The notes beneath the pieces were generated by a model that was not told where the DNA came from, made no database searches, and saw only the letters and a program-made list of their open reading frames with translations. Positions 1-10,351 of a stretch of 64,000 nt of DNA are shown in pieces. The stretch lies in the NCBI GenBank assembly GCA_030998015.1, contig JARWMV010000251.1, positions 558,001 through 622,000 of the forward strand, given 5' to 3'. The stretch comes from Ceratorhiza oryzae-sativae (lineage: Eukaryota > Basidiomycota > Agaricomycetes > Cantharellales > Ceratobasidiaceae). The translations under genes and the position numbers were made by a program. Every line of letters starts with the position of its first letter. Within the stretch, counting starts at the first letter, position 1.

Positions 1-33
1 CTACAGAGCAAACCTATATATACGTTTCTACAG

Positions 34-646
34 AATATAATACGTGGGATGGAGCTGAGAACGACGGATCAGAGGTCACTGTTGAACATATTTCAGGATC
101 GTCAGCGTAAGTCTCGATGTCGATCTCAATTCATCTCATACCAACTCGTAAGCGGTTTAGAATCGGACGATATTGTAGCCTATGTTCGGTTGATCGCGTC
201 CGCATACATCCGACTCATGCCCGAGATGCATGGCTCAATATTCCATCCCGATGACCCCATGATGGTGATATCCCCACTCGACTTTTGTGAGATTTACGTC
301 GAGCAATTGGGCCAGGACGCAGGTAAGGACGCTAGCCCATAACGCAGACCCGGGTTAACGCGACTACAGATCATATCCAAATATCTGCGTTGAGCCGAGC
401 ACTCAACACTTGCGTGTATATTTATCGCCTAGACGACAAGATTGATGGCAAGGCCCCCAACGAACAAGACGTTCCGGCCCATTGTACTCGATTTATACCC
501 CCAGGTTAGCTCACGAGTTTCTGACCTGGGGTATTAATGATACTAATAGGCATTCGACAGAACTTCAACCTGTCACCGAGCCTGTAACATTATTGTTTCG
601 ACCTGGTCATTACGATATACTCGAGCGAGATCGAGCAGCACACTAA
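34..646 (+). CDS. Otubain-like ubiquitin thioesterase (3' part only)
   Basis: This is the C-terminal part of a peptidase C65 (otubain) cysteine protease, which removes ubiquitin from substrates. The 5' end lies outside the window. Visible coding exons are 34-106, 161-322, 370-504 and 561-646, joined by GT-AG introns of 54, 47 and 56 nt. Removing them gives a continuous frame. The first exon-exon join reads LNIFQDRQQSDDIVAYVRLI, typical of the otubain helical region, followed by SAYIRLMPEM, DFCEIYVEQLGQDADHIQ and a beta-strand segment LNTCVYIY. The end reads LLFRPGHYDILERDRAAH. The His of RPGHYDIL is the family's catalytic histidine, while the catalytic Cys lies upstream of the window. The last intron has a good branch-like TACTAAT. 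Family assignment is firm; the first acceptor at 33 is inferred. Confidence 0.85.
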
Positions 647-849
647 TGACCCCAAACTCTTCGCTTTCGATCAGGGATCACTTTCCCTTGCTACAGATAT
701 TATTCTTCCACGTGTTGTATTATAGTCATTTATCCGACTTGAGGCATTCCCTTTTGAGCATGCGAATATGTTGAATGGTGGCGTATTGCTGAAATAACTT
801 GAAATACATGAATAACTTCAAAGAATACAGCATCGGATAATAAATCAAT

Positions 850-3844
850 TCAAAATCGCCTCGGTCGCACCAACAGGCGAGGATTGTATCCCAACTCTAT
901 GCGCTCGATTTCGACCTTGAGCATGCTACCAATAGGTGGGGGATTTTCACTGTCACAGCCCGAAACTCGGGCTGGCATGCCTAGGGCGGGGATCATCATA
1001 GGAACAATCTTTTCTAGACTTCGGGAGGCGTTGATTGGTTGAGCAATGATTATCCCCTCCAAGGATCGAAGTACAGGATGACCTCCGCTTTCAATCTGGT
1101 GCTGAATACACCTCAACGCCCATAAGCGATCCGATGTCGTGCCAGCGCGACGCCGGGCCTGTTCTTGCAGATGCTGCTTCATCATCATGGCCTTTAGGTC
1201 TTCTGTTGAGAACGGTGGCTTGACACCCAGCGACTTGGGATGGAGAGCAGACTTGATTTGCCAGTGGCAGAACATGTCCAAATAACGTCGCAGTGGAGAC
1301 GTAGCGCGCACGTACCCTTCTTCAGCAGAAATCCCGAGTTGCCAGTGGACTGCTGGCTCGAGCATAGGTTGTGCTGCCACTGGGGCTAGTTGTTGCACGA
1401 GGGCGTCGCGATAGAGTACGGTACCGTGGTAGGGGTCTCGATTAGGCAGTAGAGGGAGATAGCGATCAGCACCAACGCCGGTTGGGCGTGCCAACGTGCG
1501 GTAGATCATCGGGAGCCCATGCTCTTGTGCAAACAAGGAAGCAATGCGACCAGCGGTAATCATACATTCTGCGACCATAGCACGGCTTGCTTCTAGAGAA
1601 TGACGGACGTTTTCCAAGGTCCCAAGCTGAACAGAGTAATTGACCTTGGGAAACCCTCGGTACATGCGCGGCAACGGTCGGGGGTCACGGTCGGTGAGTA
1701 TTTTGGCCTTGTCCATGGATATGACGACTCGAGGTTGACTCCATAGTACAGAGTCTGTCCGAGTTACGCGAGCCTTGGCCAGCCGGTTGGTCACTTGTTG
1801 AAGCAGCTGGAGGTCTGGGAGTGCCTCAGTTGGGATGGGTTTTCGAGGTTGTGGCTCGGTGGAAGGCTTGCCAAATGGCCATAATGGTTCGATAAGCGAC
1901 TCGCCCAGTCCAACAGTCACGTCGTCATAGCTGATAACGTGCACTTTCCGAACAACACCGGCTCGTACTTCGTGCTTTAAAATATCGCCTTCGGGTCCTA
2001 TGAGCGCACTGAAAGTAAGAACATTCATCGAGGCATCCCTGTTGTTCCCGACGAGAGCGTCAAGACTGAGGTCGGTGGGTGGAAGCATAGGGAACGTAGC
2101 ATCTGGGAAGTATGCTGTTGCACTCCGACGGCAGGCATCCGCTGCCAGAGGATCCTTTGGACCAATGACAGAGGTAGGGTCCGCGATGTGGACATGAACC
2201 CAGATGTTATTTGAGCCATCGGCGGCCGGTTCGACTGACACGCCATCGTCAAGTTCCTCGGCGGTGGGATCGTCAATGACGTAGACAGGCAGGTTGCCAA
2301 AATCATGGCGCATATTGTCCAATCCATCAATAGTTTTGGCTCCAGAGACGCGAGTATCGTTGACGGCTACTGGAGCAACGTCCCGCACCTGGTTCTTCAC
2401 AGGAAGAGGCGTCTCGAGGGTATCGGTGAACTCTTGCAACTGAAGATCTACGTCTTGCATAACGTGGTTTGACCAAGGGGCCAAAAGAGAAAGGTCTTCG
2501 AGGACACTAAACGCACTGTATCCGATAAGAGGCAAGTATGAAGGTGAAATTTTGGCCAAAATGAGGGGTAGAGCGAGTGAACAAGGGTTATCCTGCAGTT
2601 CACGGCGTTGACGGAGGTAGTAGCGGCAAAACTCGATAATGTCTTGATCAGCCTCGTTGAGTTCTGGAAGCCCTTCGCTAGATTCGATCAACGCAGGGGG
2701 TTCGGCCCTCGAGGCTCGATTTTGAGCCTTGGTGACGTCGATTATTATACGAGCTTTAGCCGCGAACGAATCAATGACGGGATCGTTGTTTCGAGCCCAA
2801 CCTATGACTCGTTCCATACGCTGCACATCCTCCAGTGGGCGAACAGCAAACGTGTTCGAAAGTCTGTGTTCAAAGGTATCGGCGATGTATTTTATCGGGT
2901 TATTCATGAAATGTTGGTGGAGGGCAAACAGGAGGTCGAGAGTGGGGGCCTTGTCTCCAGCAACAATGATCGCCGCATCGGTCAAGTTGATTTTCGACCA
3001 AAATTTCCCGTCTGGATGCCTAGCCGTTTCGTAAATTTTGTTGGCTGCGCTTTCCACCATCCGGTTCGCTTGCTCCAGCCGCCCAACCATGGAACGCAGG
3101 AGCTTCCCGAGACCAATGCGAGCTTCTGTTTCAACAAGGCTCATTTCGTTGGCGTATTTATTAGCACCTGCGCGAAGCACGAGATCGGTGGGTGCGAATC
3201 CCGGCACAGCGAAATGAACATCTCGAGGGGGATGCCTAATAGTTTCACCAGTCGATAGCAGTGTTTGGGCAATCTCTAGTCCTTCGTAGCCGATCTCGTA
3301 GCCCATGCAGATGCCTGCCTGAGAATATCCACCCCTACATCAAGGTTAATCTCTGCCATTCGAGACCAAGCCGTTGACTCACTTGCGGACTTCCACAAAA
3401 CTGCCAATTTCGACGTGCAGCTGAGGAGTCAGATCGGCACCGCTGTCATCAAGCCCGAGAGCTTCCAGGTCTTCCAGCTGAGCCTCGCCGACACTAAACA
3501 TGGCACCGGCCTGAGACTGAAAGTCGGCGCCAACCGGAACGTGGCCGAGGACTGCGTCTTGATTTCCTTTCGCTCTTTTAGCCCCCGGCTAGGTTTCTTG
3601 GCGAGTTGCCCATCTGTCCTTCGGCTATTTTCTTGATGATTCTCCTCGCTGCTTTTTCCGCCGCTGCCTCGTCCTTGGCTCTCTGTCTTGCTCGGTCAGA
3701 TACATAGCCTCGAGTACATAGGGGAGAAACTGGTGCAGGGAGCCGGATTGATTTTGCTGTGTTGACGCTCGATAACCCGTTGAATGTTAGTCGAGCAGTG
3801 CTTTGGCGTGTGGTTGACAACATCCTAGTGATGCTACAAACCAA
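850..3844 (-). CDS. Mitochondrial RNase II/RNB-family 3'-5' exoribonuclease (DSS1-like)
   Basis: The main exon (850-3334) encodes over 820 residues with an RNB catalytic domain. The signature YVIDDPTAEELDDGVSVE carries the metal-binding Asp cluster and is followed by WVHVHIADPTSVI; farther on are RTLARPTGVGADRYLPL and YVRATSPLRRYLDMF. This matches the yeast DSS1 / S. pombe Rpm1 type, the nuclease of the mitochondrial degradosome. A 48-nt intron (3335-3382) joins GSFVEVRK to GGYSQAGICMGYEIGYEG, as expected upstream of the RNB domain. The first exon reads from the ATG at 3844, or an internal Met a few codons later, with an Arg/Ser/Thr-rich N-terminus that looks like a mitochondrial presequence. 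One oddity: frame changes by one base at a run of five C (3582-3586; G on the coding strand), so the N-terminal 88 codons and the rest join only if one base is dropped. This is probably an indel in the sequence. Function is inferred from the family. Confidence 0.88.
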
Positions 3845-4373
3845 GAGTCTAGTCGGTCAACTGCCCAAAAATTCAAGAGTCTTCAGAGTAGCCGAGGCTC
3901 ATTCAAAGGGCTCGAATGCGTGAACGAAAGGAATTGACCGCACAGAGAACGGCCGTAGGAACGCCTGTGATCGTAGTCGACTACAAACTGATCACACCGG
4001 ACGATCCTCGAATTGCAAATGGCCACTCCTCAAAAATTAATGCTCAGCGACTCTTACTTCACGCAAATTCAAGAGGAAAAAGACCACCAAAGGTGCATCT
4101 AATAATCAAATCCGTGCTATAATATACAATGCGAGTGAAAACAGTATCAAGGCCCCTTGAGGACCACACAGTCAAACGCGACATAGACCTAATAAGATAA
4201 AAAGAAACAAAAAAGCCCCTGTAAGCCCTCCTTTAGAGAGCGAAAAACAAACTGTTGAAAACGACAAGCCAATTCTCAAAAGCTATGGGATGGAATGGGA
4301 TTTGCAACAACACGCAGAAAAGGAGGGAGGTCAAACCGGGATATCACAAACGAGGCTTTCTCAAATGTCCAAA
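3845..4373. other. Intergenic region between exoribonuclease start and nucleoporin 3' end
   Basis: This 529-bp stretch should hold the promoter of the minus-strand exoribonuclease and the 3' untranslated region of the nucleoporin. It is A-rich around 4195-4260. A short plus-strand open frame at 3916-4122 has no recognisable similarity and is not called. I see no RNA gene or repeat. Confidence 0.5.
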
Positions 4374-7300
4374 TTAATTTCGACGCGGGCGTCGGAGTGG
4401 TTTTATTTTTCGGCCACCGGGACTTGCGTCAGCGGTGCCGAGATTGAATTGAACGCCAGCCGCAGGAGAACCTTGCTCGGGCGGTGCCGCACCGGCCCCA
4501 AACACGAACGGAGCCGAGGTGGCCGTTGGCGTGGCGGGAGAAGCAGGCAGCCCAAACGTAAACGTGGCAGGGCTCGCGTGCCCGTATTCGGGGCATTATT
4601 TCCAAACGAAAAGCTAGGCTGATTCACAGGAGCGGGAGACGACGGGAACCCGTTGGTCGCAGCGGGGGTCGAACCAAAGGTATTGATTGGTCCTGGGTTG
4701 TTAGTATTGAAACCCGTGTTGGCCAGAGGAGTGGCAGAAGGAAATGGGCTAGCGGGAGTTTGGAACCCGTTGGCTGGGGCGGATTAGGCTGGCCAAACGG
4801 ATTGCTCGGAGCGGGCTGATTGAAAGGATTGGAAGGAGATGCCGTGGCCGACGCGGGTTGTCCAAACCCTCCTCCAGCACCAAACGCAAAGGGAGTAGTT
4901 GCAGGCGTGCTATTGCCATTGGTATTAAACCCATTGCTTCCAAACCCACTACTCGTCCCGTTACTGGCACCAAACGCGAACGGTGCAGGACTCGCAGGCG
5001 CCACCGAGCTTCCAAATCCGTTCGTCTGAGCAGTGGTGCTCGTATTCACGGAGCTCCAAATGGACCAGTCGACCCCCCGTTCGTGCCATTCGTGCTCCCA
5101 AACGCAAAGCTGCTACTAGGCACCTGAGCCCCGAACCCAGGTCCACTTCCGAATCCGCTCGTTACGATCTTGGCAGGCTCACGTGTCGGGCTTTCCTCCA
5201 TTGCGGCATCACCACCGCTTGGAGGCGTAGCTGGCCGAGCTGGAGCCGGCGGGCCAAACGTGAATCCATTGGTAGTGGCTGGAGCAGCCGCGGTAGGGAC
5301 TGGAGCAGGGGCGGGGGCGGGAGCACCAAATGCGAAAGGAGAGGGTGCCGGCTTGGGAACAGCGGAAAAATCAAACGGACTCTTCTTTTCCGTGGCGGGA
5401 GCTGGCGGAGGGTTGGGGGTACCGAAGGTAAATGGCGTTGCGGGGTTCTCGGCTGGCTTAGCACTCGAAAAATCGAATGGACTCTTACTCGTCGTTGGTG
5501 CAGGTGCAGGTGCAGACGAAAAGTCGAACGGACTCTTCTTTGGCGCTTCGACCTGAGCGGGGGCAGGAACAGGAGCGGGAGACGCAACTGACGCAGAGAA
5601 GTCAAAGGGACTCTTCTTGGGCTCGGGAGCGGCTGGTGCAGCAGTTGCGGTGGTTGAGGAGATACCAAAGGTAAAGGGAGAAGCAGCCGGCTGGGGAGTA
5701 GGTGTCGCAATGGCAGGTGTCGATGTGGCAGGGGCGCCAAACGAAAAAGGGGCTGGGGCCAACGACACAGGGGGAGCAACAGGTACCGGCGCTGTTGTCA
5801 CAGCACTCGAAGAACCCCCGAACAAGGACAAAGGCGCAGCGGGTGGTGTTGCTGACTTCTCTACTGGGGCAAACGAAAACGGCGATGGAGATGGTTTGGG
5901 CGCTCAATAACGGGCTTGGGAGCCTCGGTGGTGGCCTCGGCGGGCTTCCCAAACGAAAACGCTGGCGCTGGAGCAGGGGTAGCCGGCGCTGCTGCTGGTG
6001 CCGTTGGCGTCCCGGGCTTGCTTGCCCCAAACGAGAACAGTGTCGGGGCCGGGGCGGGAGCTGCTGCGATACTCTTATCTACACCAATCCCAGCAAAAGG
6101 ATTCGAGGCAGGAGCCGGTGTGGGTAATGAAGCAGGCGTGGGCAGTGGATTTGACTTGCCAAAGGAAAACGGCGAAGACCCGAGCAAGGGTTTTGCGGGC
6201 TCATTGGTTTTTTCCGGAGCCGGAGCCGGAGCAGGCTCGGCGGGCTTGCCAAACGAAAATACTGGCTTTGCTTCTGAAGCGGGCTTCGCCGTGGGAGCAG
6301 GGGCCGAAACGCCTATGTTCGCGAACACGGACACCTCCCCGCTCGGCTTCGCTGCCAGAGTTGGCGCAACAGGTACAGCCGGTGGGGCACCCCACTTTGG
6401 CACGTCGGGAACCTTGACCTCTGGCTTGCCGCCAAATCCACCACCGAGCCCAGCAAATGGATTCTGCACCTTGGGGAGCTCGGTCTTGGTCCCCTCAGAC
6501 CCCGCAAAAAACACCGGCTTTGGTGGAGGATCGTCCGATTTTGGCACAGCGATGGGTGTAAACGAGAGGATCGGGTTTGGAGTCGTCTTGGCAGGGACCG
6601 GCTTCGGAGAAATGACGTTCATCGTAGAGTCAGGTTTGGTTTGCTCAACCGGCTTGGGAGTGGGAAGGGCCTAGCATAAATTTAGCGGGGAACATTGAAA
6701 ATGATAAACGTCGTACCGGTGTAGCACTGACTCCAAACTTGAATCCTTCAGGCACCTTGAACACGCTTGCGTTTGCCACAGCAACAAGTTCAGCGTTGCG
6801 TCGCTCGGCGGCCTCTTCGTCTTCCTCCTCGTCTTCGTTGTTGGCTGAAAACCGATTGCGGCCGGCCGATGGAGCATGTGCGCGCTTGGTAATCGACTTG
6901 CTATGACGAAGCGAGCTGCCAGGGCGAGAAGGTGGTTGTGAAACAGGCCGGAAGTTATCGATAACCTTTAGAGCAGGGCTTGTGGCAGGGGCAGAGTTCG
7001 ATTGCGATTCCATGTCCACATCACCCGTCTTGTCTGCCTTGTCCGCTTCCTTGGGCTTTTCTACGACTTTCTCCGATTTTTCCGCAGGTTTAGGCGCATC
7101 GATAGGCTTGGTCGCCTCGGCCGGTTTGGAGGACTCCTCGACCTCCATCTCCTCCGCCTCGCTATCCTTCTTGTTCTTCATCAGAATCTTCATCAAACCG
7201 CTCATCGGGCGACCCTGAGTCCCCTTGGACTTTGCCTTTGGGCTGAGTTTGACCTCGCCGTACGGTTGAATCATCCGTTTGAGCTTGCTGGGGACACTGG

Positions 7301-8499
7301 GGCCGGGGGTAGGAACCTGAACGGAGGGCGGCGGTCGACGACGAGGACGCTGAGCATCACCCGTATGCGTGTGCATATTCTCGAGTGCATTGAGAAGCCG
7401 TTCGGCAGTGTTCTTTGCAGCGGGAGCTGGAGTACCTGTTGGGTGGGGCTATGTTTGGAACTATGATGTGAGGTCTATTGCGTAAAATGTACCTTTTGGT
7501 TCATTGGTGTCCGCTTTCGTCACACCGAGCGTGTCGTCCCATATCAGCGAAGACTTTTTACGCTCTGGCGCAACAGACGAAGACTTGCCCTATTGATCCG
7601 TGTCAAATGCGAATGAAAAAAACATCACCACAACTACTCACAAGGCTTGCAAACGGATTAGACGCCGACAGGGAGGCGCGGATAGAGGCACCAGTGGCTC
7701 TCGAAACTGAGACCCGGCTAAGCGAGACACTCGGTTCCCGGCCCGGCAAAGCTCTGCTGGGTGTCCGTTCACGGCCCAGACCGACAGCAACACCATGGCC
7801 AACCGAGGGCGAAGGTGACAGCATGCGGGAATCGTCATGGGCCGCAATCGCCGCGTCAATGTTCAGGTGAGGGAGTGCGTCAAAGTGAACTTGAGATGGA
7901 CGGGGAGCGAGGCTGTTGCGCGTGCTCGCTGGTTGTGGGAACCAGGGGCCAAGGGAGGGCGTCCGTCGTGAGGGGGACTTGGCCCGCTGGAGTGAATTAA
8001 AGTGGAGAGGAGTATCGCGTATTGAAGGCCGGGCAGTGTCGCCGTTCTGTGGACAAAAGGTGAGCGGGTGAGTGGTGACCAGTGGCGACGGACATACCGA
8101 AAAGACCGATTTCAAGCCAGTCGCCCGAGCAAACGTGGCCGCCGAGATGGTATGGCGGAGCATGTGGTCTGGGGGATCGAGATAGCCCGAGGCTGAGGCG
8201 CGCGGCGGGCTGATTGTGCGCATGCGCTTCGGCCTGCTCCCCTCCCCTCCGTCGACCCGGTTCTTGCTGGCGCGTCGCTTCAGCGGCTTCCCCTCCCCTG
8301 CCGCCCCGTTGGCCGCCGATGGGCTAGACACATCTCCGCCCGAAAGCCATGCGATGGGGGCAGTGACAATCGACTTGACGGTGTTGAAGAAGCTCGACTT
8401 GGACCGTGCGAGCGGGGCGGGCGACGGCGGGGGTCGCTCGTACGGCTTGCGTTGGTGGGGCTTGGCTGCTCGGCTACCGCGCGTCGGCAACGAGCTCAT
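4374..8499 (-). CDS. FG-repeat nuclear-basket nucleoporin (Nup1/Nup124/Nup153-like)
   Basis: This is a long FG nucleoporin, part of the permeability barrier and basket of the nuclear pore. The ATG at 8499 starts MSSLPTRGSRAAKPHQRK. A segment near residue 35 (SSFFNTVKSIVTAPIAWL) could form the membrane-binding amphipathic helix of Nup1/Nup153 proteins, next to basic nuclear-localisation-like KRRASKNR. Introns 8047-8097, 7590-7641, 7436-7492 and 6671-6716 are clear. Then come dozens of FSFG, FAFG and FTFG repeats plus four KSPFDFS repeats (about 5370-5640). The C-terminus ends GGRKIKPLRRPRRN. The FG part is split among four frames, with apparent one-base shifts near 5908, 5043, 4776-4779 (GGGG) and 4581-4583 (CCC). 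FG composition continues across each break, so indels are more likely than separate genes. The Ala/Pro/Gly bias produces long meaningless open frames on the opposite strand. Confidence 0.85.
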
Positions 8500-8968
8500 G
8501 GGGACCGGAGGGGGAGGGGGAGGGGGGGCAGGTGGAGAGAGTCAGGGAGGAGAAAGGAGTCTGTTTGAACACATGCAAAATCGTCGCGCTGATGTGCAGT
8601 GACCGGGGGTCACGGTCACATGACCGTGTCACAAATACCATACCCCAGGGACCTTGTGACGCGGCGTCTGTTGTCCCGGCCAAAAACAACAGTGTATATC
8701 ACGCATCTTAGCTACATGTCTGGTCGTCATAGACCCACTCACATTATGCAGAATCCTCTACCCAGGGACGGCCTCGGTCTCCCCCATCCGCACACCAAGA
8801 GACGTAATGAGTCAAATGGGAGTGCCACCTGGAGACCCACACACCACACGCCCATCATGTTTACGTCACAAATGTCACGCACACGTCACGCGTGACGCCA
8901 TTCCCCGCTCCTCACTTTTTTGCAAACCCTAAAGCTTCCGAAGATCAGTCCGTCAGTCGAGCTCCGAG
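8500..8968. promoter_or_regulatory. Upstream region of the nucleoporin gene, with palindromic elements
   Basis: This 469-bp gap holds the promoter of the minus-strand nucleoporin and the 3' end of BMT2. It contains a 7-bp inverted repeat with a 2-bp spacer (ACGGTCA-CA-TGACCGT, 8612-8627) and the perfect 12-bp palindrome GTCACGCGTGAC (8885-8896). The latter contains an MluI cell-cycle-box core, ACGCGT. Further ACGTCA half-sites occur nearby, at about 8864 and 8883. These resemble bZIP and MBF-type sites, but no binding has been shown. Confidence 0.4.
8885..8896. promoter_or_regulatory. Palindrome GTCACGCGTGAC with MluI-box core
   Basis: This is a perfect self-complementary 12-mer. ACGCGT is the binding core of fungal MBF (Mbp1/Swi6-type) factors, and the flanking GTCAC/GTGAC arms resemble bZIP half-sites. 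It lies about 390 bp upstream of the nucleoporin ATG and close to the BMT2 stop. Its role is inferred only from the motif. Confidence 0.3.
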
Positions 8969-9992
8969 TCATTCGTCCAGCTGGATCGAAAAGTTGTTCC
9001 TATCGGAGCCCTCCCTCAGGACACACTTCCTCGTGAATCTGCTATTGGACGCCCTGATGTCGGTGTCGGCCCGAGCAAAGAGCCAGTAAGATACCTTCCC
9101 ACCGAGCTTGCACCGCTCTCGAACAAGAGTGAATCCAACGCGCGAGCACAGCGCGACAAGGTGCTCGGCTGTCATATATCGCGAGTTGGTCACACACGGA
9201 GTAGGGAGAACGAGGAACAGTAGTCCTCCGCTGGCGTGTGATTCGGGGTCAGGGGGCCGGAGAATGTCGTGAGATATGCGGAGCATTTTGCCTATCGTGT
9301 AACAGTTATTCGATCAAAAAGTCAATAACATAGATCAATAACATAAATGAGACCTTGTCGTACCTCGGTCTCGAGCATCTGGTACAAAATTAATCACGAG
9401 GCTCAAGCTAACAACGTCGATCTTTCCTGCGTTTGCCGCGACATCAAATTGCAAAAAGTCTTGTTCCCGTATTCCGGGGTGGCGAGAGCGCAAGTCGATC
9501 GGTGTGCAGGATATCCATGATGCACAAGACGCATAGTTGTCGGGCTTTAGAGCTCCGACTTCGAGCAGCTTGAGCTTGTCTGCTTCGATGACGCTAGGCA
9601 GAAATTTTTCTTTCAAAAACACCCCCCAATAAGTGACGTAAAAACACTCACACCTCCTTCGCTTTGCCCTTCCCATTCGCCCTCCTATCAGCTCCCAACT
9701 CCTTTAACCATCTGATCAAGACGACCTCGCTTCCGCCGCCTCTGTCCTTTCCTTGTCCAATAGCAGACATGTTCTGATAAGTCTCCAAACCGCCGAGAGC
9801 CGCTATGTCCTTGTCAACCGACTCTAGTTCAGACTTGGACAAGCTCGATACTCGTCTCTGTAAATTCGCTTGGCGCTTGAGTAGCACATGGAATTGCCGA
9901 ATGACAGTGCGCGTGGATTTGGGTTTGGCAGAGTCAGTTGCGGAAGTGGAGGATTTGGTGATGGGCGCTTTGGATTTGCGTTTGCGAGCCAT
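8969..9992 (-). CDS. BMT2: 25S rRNA adenine-N(1) methyltransferase
   Basis: This protein methylates an adenine N1 in large-subunit rRNA in the nucleolus, using S-adenosylmethionine. There are three exons: 9652-9992, 9364-9593 and 8969-9291, with introns of 58 and 72 nt. The N-terminus is basic (MARKRKSKAPITKSS), consistent with nucleolar targeting. Conserved Bmt2 blocks follow in order: YQNMSAIGQGKDRGGGSE, VVLIRWLKEL, KLKLLEVGALKPDNYASC (cofactor binding), PIDLRSRHPGIREQDFLQFD and DVVSLSLVINFVPDARDRG. The last block runs across the second intron into GKMLRISHDIL, and LGGKVSYWLFAR is near the end. The length of about 300 residues fits the family. No frame problem is seen. The first donor was chosen so that the frame joins KEV to VIEADKL. 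Confidence 0.93.
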
Positions 9993-10351
9993 TGTTCAGT
10001 GCGGTTCTGCCCGAATGAAGAAGTATGGTATACAGGCGTTGTTTATTAGTCCATATGCATAGTACCCAAGGATTGGGCTGCGAGACTGAGCCAACAACTA
10101 GAGAGCTGTTTATAGAACGGCTGTGGTGGGAGACAAGATAACTTAGTCCTGTAGACGCTCGGCGGCTGTGCCTGATGGTAATGATCTGACCCTCCACCAT
10201 CCATTTTACCTCATGGAGGCTGCCCGATATTTCAATCTTGCACGTTCATGCGATCCAAGTCATTCTACCGTGCCCCCCTTACTAATGCTTCCGGCGGGCT
10301 TTATTACCTGGCTAGGCTGTTTCCCGCTCTCACCCAGAGCTCGTCCATAGC
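9993..10351. other. Intergenic region between BMT2 and the first MFS gene
   Basis: These 359 bp separate two divergently transcribed genes and so must contain both promoters. A minus-strand open frame at 9934-10200 and a plus-strand one at 10168-10350 have no recognisable content. I see no RNA gene. Confidence 0.4.

Noticed and set aside
2608..3258. 216-codon plus-strand open frame
   Set aside because: It lies entirely antisense to the conserved exoribonuclease exon and has no recognisable content.
4820..6674. Long plus-strand open frames of 70-250 codons opposite the nucleoporin
   Set aside because: They are mirror images of the Pro/Ala/Gly-rich FG-repeat coding strand. Composition alone keeps them open, and no domain is seen.
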